From CAIPFQ01 sp964641775 (GTDB lineage: Bacteria; Chlamydiota; Chlamydiia; Chlamydiales; SM23-39), in contig CAZXLK010000058.1 in the NCBI GenBank assembly GCA_964641775.1, positions 1 through 9,037 of the forward strand: DNA of 9,037 nucleotides, read 5' to 3'. Below, in pieces: positions 1 to 7,468 of this stretch (the stretch's first letter is position 1; each line of letters begins with the position of its first letter). A model generated the notes under the pieces. It was not told where the DNA came from and ran no database searches. It saw only the letters and a program-made list of their open reading frames with translations. The position numbers and the translations under genes were made by a program.

Positions 1-197
1 AGGCGATCGGCTTGGCCAGTTACGCCCGTTTCTTCCAAAATCTCTCGGATAATAGCATCTTGGGGAAGCTCGCCTAAATCCATTCCGCCGCCGGGCAAAA
101 CCCAAACGGGAACATCGCGGCGCTTGATGAGAAGGACATGGGTTCTTTCAGGATTGAAAAGGACGCCAACTACGCTAGAGGCATTCGAGGTTTGCAT
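1..197 (-). CDS. Nudix (MutT-like) hydrolase, N-terminal part, cut by window edge
   Basis: Reading the minus strand from the ATG at 197 gives 65 complete codons before the window ends, with no stop. Residues 37 to 59 form a full Nudix box (G-x5-E-x7-REUxEExGU): G37, E43, then REILEETGV at 51-59. Nudix enzymes use the two central glutamates of this box to bind Mg2+ and hydrolyse nucleoside-diphosphate-linked compounds. The strand before the box (VLLIKRRDVPVWVLPGGG) is the usual Nudix beta-sheet lead-in, and the short N terminus fits a small single-domain MutT-like enzyme. An AGGAG at 211-215 lies 13 bases before the ATG, a long but usable spacing. The substrate cannot be told because the C-terminal half is missing. 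The start codon shares CATG with the divergent lipoprotein gene. The family call is secure; the function is not. Confidence 0.9.
   Translation of the reverse strand, partial: MQTSNASSVVGVLFNPERTHVLLIKRRDVPVWVLPGGGMDLGELPQDAIIREILEETGVTGQADR
187..190 (+). promoter_or_regulatory. Shine-Dalgarno GAGG of the lipoprotein gene
   Basis: GAGG ends 5 bases before the ATG at 196. It supports that ATG over the in-frame ATGs at 124 and 127, which would place about 24 polar residues before the lipoprotein signal peptide. The site lies inside the coding sequence of the opposite-strand Nudix gene. Confidence 0.6.
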
Positions 198-624
198 GTT
201 CTGTAGATTACTCCTTTTATTTGCTTTTATCAATCTAGTATCTTGCTACAAAAATCATTTTTACGTAAGTGTTGAATCGATCGATCGCAATTTTTTAGCC
301 AGCAGCCACATCAAAAGTCCCGATCCTCGCCAAGACGATCCCCCAATTGGTGAGCGCCTTCTCGTCAGCTGGCAATTTCCTAAAAGCATCTTTGAAAAAG
401 ATCTCGATCTTCTCGTAATCATCCGATTTTGGGACGATACCCAAAAAATCTTTCATCAGCCCATCTTAAAAAAGCGAGGCTTTACCACTTTTTTCTTTCC
501 GAAAGAAAAAGATAAGGATACTCGCATTCTAACCTACCGGGTCCAAGCGATCTCCAAACAAGGTGAAATCGTAGGCCATTGGGATCACCAATTCTGGACC
601 AAACTCATTAGGGTAGGGAATTGA
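196..624 (+). CDS. Small predicted lipoprotein of unknown function
   Basis: A 142-residue protein opening with MFCRLLLLFAFINLVSC. A short N-region with one arginine is followed by a leucine/phenylalanine-rich core and a lipobox L14-V15-S16-C17, so a lipid-anchored envelope protein processed by signal peptidase II at Cys17 is predicted. Residue +2 is Tyr, so the inner-membrane retention signal (Asp) of enterobacteria is absent. The mature part alternates short hydrophobic strands with charged turns, for example GERLLVSWQFP, LDLLVIIRFW and ILTYRVQAIS. This suggests a small beta-sandwich of immunoglobulin or FN3 style (inference). I do not recognise a named family. Its place just beyond valS-pknD matches my recollection of a small hypothetical gene (CT303) next to valS in C. 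trachomatis, so it may be a conserved chlamydial protein. The start is set by the GAGG at 187-190 and the signal peptide. The last 17 bases overlap the 3' end of valS on the other strand. Confidence 0.75.
   Translation: MFCRLLLLFAFINLVSCYKNHFYVSVESIDRNFLASSHIKSPDPRQDDPPIGERLLVSWQFPKSIFEKDLDLLVIIRFWDDTQKIFHQPILKKRGFTTFFFPKEKDKDTRILTYRVQAISKQGEIVGHWDHQFWTKLIRVGN
211..215 (-). promoter_or_regulatory. Possible Shine-Dalgarno AGGAG of the left-edge Nudix gene
   Basis: AGGAG on the minus strand lies 13 bases upstream of the ATG at 197, longer than the usual 5 to 9. It sits inside the signal-peptide codons of the divergent lipoprotein gene. It is the only good match near this start. Confidence 0.4.
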
Positions 625-3358
625 GCTTTGCAGAAATTTCATGAAGCTGCCGCTTCGTTTGATCCAAATTTTGCTGCATTTTTTCGACGACTTCTTTGGG
701 AGCTTTCGTAGTAAATTCCTTATTGAGGAGCTTGCCCTCAGTTGCAGCTTGCATCTTTTCTAACTTTTCTCTCTCTTTTTCCAGCCTTGTCTTTTCTTTT
801 GCTTTGAAAGATTCAGGAATTGGAATGGTGACTTTGAGTTTGCCCCAAAGAGCACTCGCTCCAAAACCTATGGTCTCTTTTTCCATGAGAATGCTTTTGG
901 TCGGCGTTAGGGCAAGGACAATCTTTTGATGCTCCTCTTTAAGTTTACCGGATAGATAAAGATCGGTTTTTTCCGGCGGCGGAATTTGCATCTCTGTCCG
1001 AATATTTCGGATAATTCTGATGAGCTCAAGGATCTCTTGGAACTCTTTTTCGATAACAGGTGATGGATTTTCTATTTTTTTAGGGTAAGGGGCATTGATG
1101 CATGCAGGGGAGTTTAAAGCTTGAACTACATCTTGAAAATAAGGCTCATCGATTTTAGGCAAATTAGGAAATGCAACTTTAAGGCGGGAAAAGAGCTCTT
1201 CAGTAATAAATGGGGTAATAGGGTGAAGAAGCCGGATTGCATTGAGAAGTAGAACAACCAAAATTTTTTGCTTATTTACTCTTTGCTCTTTTGTCCCCAC
1301 TTTTCCAAAAAGTGTTGGTTTTGCAGTCTCCACATAAATGGAGCAAAAATCATTCCAGAAAAATTCATAGGAAGAGGAGGCAGCTTTATCAAAAGCATAT
1401 TCGTTTAAAGACTTGGCTATGGTTTCAATGGTCCGATTCAAAACGGAAAGGATCCATCGATCCTCTAATGTGAAAAGATTTGGATCTAGGCCATCCGTAA
1501 TTTTTAAATCTTCAAGATTCATGAAGACAAAACGGGCGCCATTCCAAATCTTATTGGCAAAGTTTTTGTATTCTTCAAAGCGCCTTTTATCCAGATCAAT
1601 TTGCCTGGCCTGGGTGACGCTGGAACAAAGGGCAAATCGTAGAGCATCGGTACCATAAATATCGATGATTTCTAATGGATCAATGATGTTGCCTTTTGTC
1701 TTCGACATCTTTTCCCATTTAGATTCCACATCTTTTGCATGAGGCTCCCCAAGATCATATTTTGCCTTTTCTTCTCCAAAAATGTAGCTTGTCGATCCAT
1801 CAGGATTTTTCTTCCAATACGATTTTCCATAGATCAGCCCATGGAGAAATGTCTCATGGAATGGGGGAGCATCCATGAAATATTCTCCCATCAAAATCAT
1901 CCGAGCTACCCAGAAAAAGAGAATATCATGTCCTGTGACAAGTACCGATGTAGGATAGAATTTTTTGAGTAAATCAGTGTTATCCGGCCAGCCAAGAGTG
2001 CTAAATGGCCAAAGCGCCGATGAAAACCAGGTATCTAAAACATCGGGGTCTTGTTTCCAATTTTTATCAGCTTTGGGAGGATTTCCTTCACCCTCATAAC
2101 ATACAATTTCCCCATTTGGCCCATACCAAATAGGAATTCGATGCCCCCACCAAAGCTGGCGGGAGATGCACCAATCGCGTAAATTTTCAATCCAATGAAA
2201 ATAGGTCTCTTCCCAATGAGGCGGAATCAGCTTCACCCTTTTTTCTCGGACAGCTGTTAGGAGCTTCTCCTTAAAATGGCTCATTTTGACAAACCATTGT
2301 TTGGAAAGATATGGCTGGATCACCGCTTTGGATCGATATGAGACGCCAACGCGAAGAAGATAGGGATCTACTTTTACTAAAAACCCTTGGGTTTTCAAAT
2401 CATGAACAACTGCTATCCTTGCCTCTTCTGCGCTAAGGCCTTGGTATTTTCCTCCCTTTTCATTGATCTTTGCATCGGGAGTTAAAATATTGATCATCGG
2501 AAGATTGTGCCTTTGACCCATTTCAAAATCGTTAAAATCATGCGCAGGAGTGATTTTTACTGCTCCTGTTCCAAATTCGGGATCGACAAATGGATCGGAA
2601 ATGATCGGAATTTCTCGGTCCGTTAAGGGGAGTCTGACTTTTTTTCCAATCAATGATTGATACCGCTTATCTTTTGGATGGACAGCAACGGCAGTATCTC
2701 CCAGCATGGTTTCCGGACGGGTTGTCGCCACAACCAAATCCCCATAGCGGATATGCCAAAGAAAAGAGGGGCGCTCTTCATGCTCCACTTCATCATCGGA
2801 GAGGGCAGTGCCCGCTACGGGATCCCAATTGACAAGATAATCGCCCCGATAAATGAGGCCATCATCGAACATTTTTTTAAATGCCGTCCTCACCGCCCGA
2901 TTATTCCCATCATCCATTGTAAATCGGAGCCGGTCCCAATCACAGGAGCAGCCAAGTTTTCTGAGCTGACTTAAAATTTGGCCTTCACATTTCTCTTTCC
3001 ACGCCCAAACTTCTTTCAAAAACTCTTCTCTTCCAAAATCTGACCTCCGCTTTCCCGTTTGGACATAGAGATTTCTTTCAACAACCGTTTGTGTTGCAAT
3101 CCCCGCGTGGTCGGTACCCGGAATCCACAGGGCCTCAAATCCCTCCATCCGTTTCCAACGAATTAATAGATCTTGAATCGTTTCCACAAGTGCATGACCC
3201 ATATGAAGACTGCCGGTCACATTAGGAGGAGGAATCACAATGCAAAACGGTTTCTTTTTAGACGCCGCATCGGCCCCAAAAAAGCCCCCTTTTTCCCAAA
3301 AAGAGTACCATTTTTCTTCAACAATCTTAGGATCGTAGGCAGAGGGAATTGAACTCAT
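608..3358 (-). CDS. valS: Valyl-tRNA synthetase
   Basis: A 916-residue class I aminoacyl-tRNA synthetase that charges tRNA-Val in the cytoplasm; the length is normal for bacterial ValS. The ATP-binding HIGH motif is HMGH at 52-55 within PPPNVTGSLHMGHAL. The CP1 editing domain, which hydrolyses Thr-tRNA-Val, spans roughly 195-350 with ATTRPETMLGDTAV (211-224) and GTGAVKITPAHD (263-274). The catalytic core resumes at WCISRQLWWGHRIPIWYG (396-413), and the second signature is KMSKT at 550-554 (Thr in place of the usual last Ser). About 40 residues (511-548) lie between the GLIYGK segment and KMSKT, where E. coli ValS has only a few; I believe other chlamydial ValS share this. The anticodon-binding domain follows (about 630-780). 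The tail (852-913) is a charged Val-tRNA synthetase arm coiled coil. The ATG lies 9 bases after the upstream Nudix stop, with no good Shine-Dalgarno. Probably the last gene of its operon. Confidence 0.98.
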   Translation of the reverse strand: MSSIPSAYDPKIVEEKWYSFWEKGGFFGADAASKKKPFCIVIPPPNVTGSLHMGHALVETIQDLLIRWKRMEGFEALWIPGTDHAGIATQTVVERNLYVQTGKRRSDFGREEFLKEVWAWKEKCEGQILSQLRKLGCSCDWDRLRFTMDDGNNRAVRTAFKKMFDDGLIYRGDYLVNWDPVAGTALSDDEVEHEERPSFLWHIRYGDLVVATTRPETMLGDTAVAVHPKDKRYQSLIGKKVRLPLTDREIPIISDPFVDPEFGTGAVKITPAHDFNDFEMGQRHNLPMINILTPDAKINEKGGKYQGLSAEEARIAVVHDLKTQGFLVKVDPYLLRVGVSYRSKAVIQPYLSKQWFVKMSHFKEKLLTAVREKRVKLIPPHWEETYFHWIENLRDWCISRQLWWGHRIPIWYGPNGEIVCYEGEGNPPKADKNWKQDPDVLDTWFSSALWPFSTLGWPDNTDLLKKFYPTSVLVTGHDILFFWVARMILMGEYFMDAPPFHETFLHGLIYGKSYWKKNPDGSTSYIFGEEKAKYDLGEPHAKDVESKWEKMSKTKGNIIDPLEIIDIYGTDALRFALCSSVTQARQIDLDKRRFEEYKNFANKIWNGARFVFMNLEDLKITDGLDPNLFTLEDRWILSVLNRTIETIAKSLNEYAFDKAASSSYEFFWNDFCSIYVETAKPTLFGKVGTKEQRVNKQKILVVLLLNAIRLLHPITPFITEELFSRLKVAFPNLPKIDEPYFQDVVQALNSPACINAPYPKKIENPSPVIEKEFQEILELIRIIRNIRTEMQIPPPEKTDLYLSGKLKEEHQKIVLALTPTKSILMEKETIGFGASALWGKLKVTIPIPESFKAKEKTRLEKEREKLEKMQAATEGKLLNKEFTTKAPKEVVEKMQQNLDQTKRQLHEISAKLNSLP

Positions 3359-3367
3359 TGAAAAATG

Positions 3368-3898
3368 TTACTTCAAAGCAAAATAAAACCAAAGAGCTGT
3401 GAGAAGAACCCCATCAATGGGGGCTCCGCTTTGAATCCTCTTTTTGAGCTCTTCATCTGTAAGAAGCTCTGTTTCAATGAATTCAAAAGGCTCTAGTTGT
3501 GGCTCGTCTTTTTTGAGAGCATTTTTGGCGAAAAGATAATAAATTTTTTGGTTGAGAAGGGCAGGGGATGGATAGGAGGCACCAAGAAGGATGATTTCAT
3601 CTGATACGTAGCCGGTCTCTTCAAAAAATTCTCTTTTGCCACCGGTTATTGGATCTTCATTTGGCTCTAATCCGCCGCCTGGGCATCCTAGAAGGATCTC
3701 TCCCGTTGCATGGCGGTATTCCCGATTTAAAATCCAGTGTCCTTCTGTATCTTGCGCAAGAATGACGGTCGCATCTTTACAAAGAAGAAGAGTAGAGGGT
3801 TGGAAAAGGCCATTTTCCTCTTCCAAAAGATCTTCTTTTACCGTCACATAGCCTTGATGCAAAAATCTTGAAGATTTGACTTTAGGCAGGTTTTTCAT
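3368..3898 (-). CDS. Nudix hydrolase, ADP-ribose pyrophosphatase-like
   Basis: A 176-residue protein with a perfect Nudix box: G75, E81, then REFFEETGY at 89-97, following CPGGGLEPN. The N-terminal beta strands, the NREYRHATGEILLGCPGG stretch and the SYPSPALLNQKIYYLFA segment after the box resemble the ADP-ribose pyrophosphatase branch (NudF/NUDT5 type), which cleaves ADP-ribose to AMP and ribose-5-phosphate. Substrate assignment is inference. The ATG at 3898 is preferred: GGAAAG at 3909-3914 lies 10 bases upstream. The longer frame begins with a TTG at 3937, inside the kinase gene, and adds 13 unconvincing residues. The first 17 bases overlap the end of pknD, so translation is probably coupled to the kinase. 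As I recall, Chlamydia has pknD and valS directly adjacent, so this gene is an insertion or a retained ancestral gene relative to that order. Confidence 0.9.
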   Translation of the reverse strand: MKNLPKVKSSRFLHQGYVTVKEDLLEEENGLFQPSTLLLCKDATVILAQDTEGHWILNREYRHATGEILLGCPGGGLEPNEDPITGGKREFFEETGYVSDEIILLGASYPSPALLNQKIYYLFAKNALKKDEPQLEPFEFIETELLTDEELKKRIQSGAPIDGVLLTALWFYFALK

Positions 3899-6596
3899 AG
3901 GACACTTTCTTTCCGACTGCTCGATAAAAAAGATCAAGCTGCCGATTTAATTCCTTTTTTTCCCAGGGAAAGGCTTTTTCAATCCATCCCTTTTTTTCTT
4001 GAATGCGCCCAATGAGCCTATAGCAAGGAAGAGCAGGTGTTGGTGGATAAGGAGTATCGAGAACTGCTGCAAAAAAAGCACCTGCAATTTTTGGCCCCTC
4101 TTGTAAATGCATCAAAGTTCCAAAAGGAAAATAAAGAGGCGAGCTTTCTTGCGTGAGCGTAGAAGTCGGGTATTTCACGAAAAGATGTTTTGCAGCTTTT
4201 AAATCCTTTTTTAAGAGCCTTCGCCACACTTCTAAGGCTTCAAAGCTAAGAAGATAGAGCTTTGGAAGTTTGGAAGAGGAGAGCATTTTATACCCTTTTT
4301 CCACTTCGGCCAAATTGCCATTTTGCAAAAATGCGCGCATTTGATAATGGAGCGTCCGATATTCCCACTTTTGTTTGGGTTTTATTGGCTCAGTTTGATC
4401 AAACATTGCTTTAATGGATGCAATGCGGGGATAGGGAAGATTTAAATATTTTTGGACAGCGTCTAGCTCGGAGAGCTCGATCATCGCAAAAATTGCATTT
4501 GCAAGGAGGATTTCATTGACGAGGGGCTCTTTCAAAAGGCCCTCCGCAATTTCTGCAAGGATTTGGGGAAGACCTAGCCAAAAGGCAAGTTGGATGGCCA
4601 TATTGGTGAGGTCTTTCGACTCTTCAATAAAAAGAAGAGGCTCCCAATTTTTTTGCAGGCTGTCTAAAAGAGCCCGCGTATCGGGGTTTTCGAGAAGATC
4701 GGGAATATGGCGAAGTGCAAGTAAGATGATTCGGTAGGCAGCTTCTCGATTATTTAAAGAGCTTTCATGCATTCGGTAAATGACGTGCTCTTTGAGCATT
4801 TGGAGTTTGGGATGTTTTGGGAATTTTCTTAAGGCAAGCTCTAAACATTTTGCCTCTTCTTCCTCCTCGCCCAGCGCTTCATAAACAAAGGATTTTCCAA
4901 GATATTCAAGAGGGGCAAAAGGTGTCCGATAGAGTTTTTCAAATTCCTTCAACGCCAAATAAATAAACTCTTCCGATTTTGAAGTTTTCCCTTTTTCCAA
5001 AAGAGTAAGGCCTGCTCGAAAAAGGGCCTCCCTTCCTTCTGCTCTTCCGGGAAAAGACCTTCCGATTCTTCGATATTCGCGAAGCGCCAAATCGTAGAGC
5101 TTATGGCTTAAAAACGCATTGGGAACGCTTAGACAGCTTACGGTTAAATTGTTGCTCCCATCATAAAAAGACCAGTTCTTCAATTGAAAATCGCTATCTC
5201 TTTGCAAAAGTCCCACATGCATTCCGGCTAATGGAAGATGGGATACGAGCTCAACTTTAAGTTTTCCATTCAAATAAAACTTCAAATGCTCTTCATTTTT
5301 TTCAATGCGGATTTCGTGCTCTTCATTTGGCTTTAAAAAGGTCTCTTTGGCTTCCATGACTTGGACATTATTGCGAAAAAGCCGAACCGTTGGATCTTTT
5401 TGCGAGCCGAGCCAAATGCAATATCCTTCTTCCAGCCTGACATTGTCTTCCGGAATGCTGAAAAGAAATCCAATTCCTTTTCCGCTTGGGCCCAGAGTGA
5501 CTTTTGCATCCATCCGGATATTTTTAGGAAATGAGTGGCGGGAAATAGCAAGCGCTGCCCATTCGGTTACATCTAAAGATCTAGTGATTGCAATGTGTTT
5601 AGCAAGGAGGATATTTTCTTGAAATTGCCAGTCCTCTTTTTTTGCCAAATCAAGATCGCCCAGATAAATCCAATCAGGGCGCCCCTCAATATAGTTTTTC
5701 ACATCGGCAATCAGCGCTTCGACTGTTTTGTAACGCTTCTTGGGGTCTTTTGCTAAGCTTTTTTTTGCAATTCTGGAAAGACCGTCGGGAATATCGCGAT
5801 AAGGGGCCATTTCCATTGGATCAATGAGCTCTTCCTTGGCTAAATTTTTCCTAAATGCTGCAATCGTTTTTCTTTGGAAAGGGAGTTGCAAAGTGAGCAG
5901 TTGATAAAGAATGACGCCCAAAGCATAGATATCGGTTTGCACGGATGAGGCGTTTTTTCCGGTGAGCCTTTCCGGAGGCATGTAGGCAAGAGTGCCTGTG
6001 ATTTTGCCGGGCCGAGTGAGATCACTTTTAGGAGGCTCTTGCAAAGGGAGATCTTCCTCTTGGATTTTATCGATGAAATCGGCAATTCCCCAATCGACAA
6101 TCATCACCTCTCCATATTTTCCGACGATGATGTTTTCAGGTTTTAAATCTCGATGTAAAATTCCTTTTGAATGGGTATAGGCTATTGCCTCGCAGATTTG
6201 CAAATATAGCCTGGCTATTGAGGGAATGGATCTCCCAATCGGATGGAGGATTTCTCCCTCTTTTTCCTGGGCTTTTGTCTCACGCAAAATCTGCCGGATC
6301 GTCTCCCCCTCCACATAGGGCATGGTGTAATAAATTTCAGGGGGCGTGTGTTCGATCGTAAGGATCGGAATAATGGATGGGTGGGTTAATGAGCTGGCCA
6401 CCTTTGCCTCGCGCAAAAACCTCGTTTGGATCGTTTTATTCGCCCTTAAATCGGGCCGAATCCGTTTTAGGGCAATCGATCTCCCACAGGTCGGATCGGA
6501 GACCAAAAAGACCTCCCCCATCCCTCCTCTTCCAAGGCTCTTTAGGGTCTGGTAAGGCCCGATTTTATTAGGCAGTTCGACTTTTTTATCGTCCAT
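3882..6596 (-). CDS. pknD: Serine/threonine protein kinase PknD (chlamydial type)
   Basis: A 904-residue Hanks-type kinase with a long C-terminal extension. Kinase landmarks, numbered from the ATG at 6596: glycine loop GRGGMGEV (22-29), ATP lysine K44, alpha-C glutamate E63, catalytic loop HRDLKPEN (148-155), Mg2+ motif DWG (168-170, in place of DFG), and MPPE ending at E209 in place of APE. All catalytic residues are present, so it should be active. DWG is also found in chlamydial PknD as I recall it. Residues about 345-480 look like a jelly-roll of LamG/DUF1080 type; about 495-605 has TPR-like helix pairs; the rest is helical. I see no membrane segment or signal peptide. Chlamydial PknD is reported to phosphorylate the type III secretion protein CdsD. 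The ATG is chosen over an upstream TTG at 6614 that adds only six residues; neither has a clear Shine-Dalgarno. It starts 23 bases after the arginase stop and overlaps the next gene by 17. Confidence 0.95.
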   Translation of the reverse strand: MDDKKVELPNKIGPYQTLKSLGRGGMGEVFLVSDPTCGRSIALKRIRPDLRANKTIQTRFLREAKVASSLTHPSIIPILTIEHTPPEIYYTMPYVEGETIRQILRETKAQEKEGEILHPIGRSIPSIARLYLQICEAIAYTHSKGILHRDLKPENIIVGKYGEVMIVDWGIADFIDKIQEEDLPLQEPPKSDLTRPGKITGTLAYMPPERLTGKNASSVQTDIYALGVILYQLLTLQLPFQRKTIAAFRKNLAKEELIDPMEMAPYRDIPDGLSRIAKKSLAKDPKKRYKTVEALIADVKNYIEGRPDWIYLGDLDLAKKEDWQFQENILLAKHIAITRSLDVTEWAALAISRHSFPKNIRMDAKVTLGPSGKGIGFLFSIPEDNVRLEEGYCIWLGSQKDPTVRLFRNNVQVMEAKETFLKPNEEHEIRIEKNEEHLKFYLNGKLKVELVSHLPLAGMHVGLLQRDSDFQLKNWSFYDGSNNLTVSCLSVPNAFLSHKLYDLALREYRRIGRSFPGRAEGREALFRAGLTLLEKGKTSKSEEFIYLALKEFEKLYRTPFAPLEYLGKSFVYEALGEEEEEAKCLELALRKFPKHPKLQMLKEHVIYRMHESSLNNREAAYRIILLALRHIPDLLENPDTRALLDSLQKNWEPLLFIEESKDLTNMAIQLAFWLGLPQILAEIAEGLLKEPLVNEILLANAIFAMIELSELDAVQKYLNLPYPRIASIKAMFDQTEPIKPKQKWEYRTLHYQMRAFLQNGNLAEVEKGYKMLSSSKLPKLYLLSFEALEVWRRLLKKDLKAAKHLFVKYPTSTLTQESSPLYFPFGTLMHLQEGPKIAGAFFAAVLDTPYPPTPALPCYRLIGRIQEKKGWIEKAFPWEKKELNRQLDLFYRAVGKKVSYEKPA
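3909..3914 (-). promoter_or_regulatory. Probable Shine-Dalgarno GGAAAG of the internal Nudix gene
   Basis: GGAAAG on the minus strand, 10 bases before the ATG at 3898 and within the last codons of pknD. It decides for the 3898 start over the TTG at 3937. Confidence 0.45.
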
Positions 6597-6619
6597 CGAG
6601 AAATGTAATCTCAAAAAGC

Positions 6620-7468
6620 TTAAATTTTTGCAAGAGAGAAAGAGGGAATGATTGCTTTTAAAAATTTCTTGATAAAGCCAAAGGTTCTTCCATCTCCATC
6701 GAGATGAGGATTATATTCCACAAGCTCCCAGGCTATAGGCGGCCTTTCTTCAAAAGTAGGAAGAAAGTTTAAAAATTCATTTTCGTCGATTCCCCCATGC
6801 ACCGGCGTGCCGACTGCCTGAACAAAACCCGGATCGATGCTGTCTAGATCAAAGCTAATCCCATAAGATGCCGTATCAAGGGTTACAATCTCAATTGCTT
6901 CTTTTAAAACGGCGCTAAGTCCTCGATCCCGGACTTCTTCCATGAAAAAGATCCTGATATTGAGGCTTTTTAAAAGCTCCAGTTCCCCTTTTTCATAGCT
7001 TCGAATTCCAACAAGAGCCACATTTTTGGGCTGCACTTTGGGATAAGGATCGGAGATCCGAGTGAGCCTTTTGTCTCCAAAGCCTAGCAAGGCTGCAAGT
7101 GGCATCCCGTGGATATTTCCAGATGGTGTTGTATGCGGGGTATGGGCATCCATGTGGGCATCGATCCAAAGAAGCCCTATATCGCCTTTTTGCCGACTGG
7201 CTGCGGCAATTCCGGACCACATGCCAATGGCAGAGGAATGATCGCCCCCAATGCCTAAAAAAGGGCTCTCTTTGACAAGAAGCTCAGCTTCTTTTGCATA
7301 TTGTTGGTTGAGCTTTGCCAAGGTTTCATAATCATCTTCCCACTTTTGAGGTTGCTCAATGAGCGCCCGCCAATCGAGGTCCAATTTTTTTTTCAAAACG
7401 ATCGGCCCTTCCTTTGAACCAGTAAAGTTGCCCCCAATCTCAGATGCAATACCAATTGTTGGAATCAT
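6620..7468 (-). CDS. Arginase (arginine to ornithine plus urea)
   Basis: A 282-residue ureohydrolase with every metal-site motif: GGDHS (74-78, H77), DAHMDAHTP (103-111; D103, H105, D107), and SFDLDSIDP (205-213; D207, D209). The predicted general substrate glutamate sits in EYNPHLD (E251). The arginase-specific segment SGNIHGMPL (116-124) corresponds to the SGN that contacts the substrate amino-acid moiety in human arginase I. This favours arginase over agmatinase or formimidoylglutamase. At the human D181/D183/E186 positions I read S157, E159 and E162, a bacterial-type variant. It acts in the cytoplasm with Mn2+. The ATG shares a base with the permease stop (TAATG) and no Shine-Dalgarno precedes it, so translation probably depends on the permease. 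Possible roles are nitrogen or ornithine supply, or competing with host nitric oxide synthase for arginine (inference). Confidence 0.92.
   Translation of the reverse strand: MIPTIGIASEIGGNFTGSKEGPIVLKKKLDLDWRALIEQPQKWEDDYETLAKLNQQYAKEAELLVKESPFLGIGGDHSSAIGMWSGIAAASRQKGDIGLLWIDAHMDAHTPHTTPSGNIHGMPLAALLGFGDKRLTRISDPYPKVQPKNVALVGIRSYEKGELELLKSLNIRIFFMEEVRDRGLSAVLKEAIEIVTLDTASYGISFDLDSIDPGFVQAVGTPVHGGIDENEFLNFLPTFEERPPIAWELVEYNPHLDGDGRTFGFIKKFLKAIIPSFSLAKI

Noticed and set aside
124..195. Longer lipoprotein start at the ATGs at 124 or 127
   Set aside because: It would put about 24 polar residues before the signal peptide and has no supporting ribosome site. The ATG at 196 has GAGG at good spacing and gives a normal lipoprotein leader.
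578..592. Hairpin ATTGG-gatca-CCAAT as a terminator for the minus-strand operon
   Set aside because: The stem is only 5 bp and not GC-rich, and no T-run follows on the minus strand.
2657..2974. 105-codon plus-strand open frame inside valS
   Set aside because: It mirrors the conserved ValS editing and catalytic core and shows no recognisable protein features.
3899..3937. Internal Nudix gene starting at 3937
   Set aside because: The codon is TTG inside pknD. The ATG at 3898 has GGAAAG upstream and matches where the family usually begins.
5305..5622. 105-codon plus-strand open frame inside pknD
   Set aside because: It is antisense to a clearly conserved kinase region, with low-complexity Ser/Arg composition typical of a shadow frame and no ribosome site of note.
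6597..6614. pknD starting at 6614
   Set aside because: The codon there is TTG. It adds only MRLHFS and has no Shine-Dalgarno. The ATG at 6596 is simpler, though unproven.
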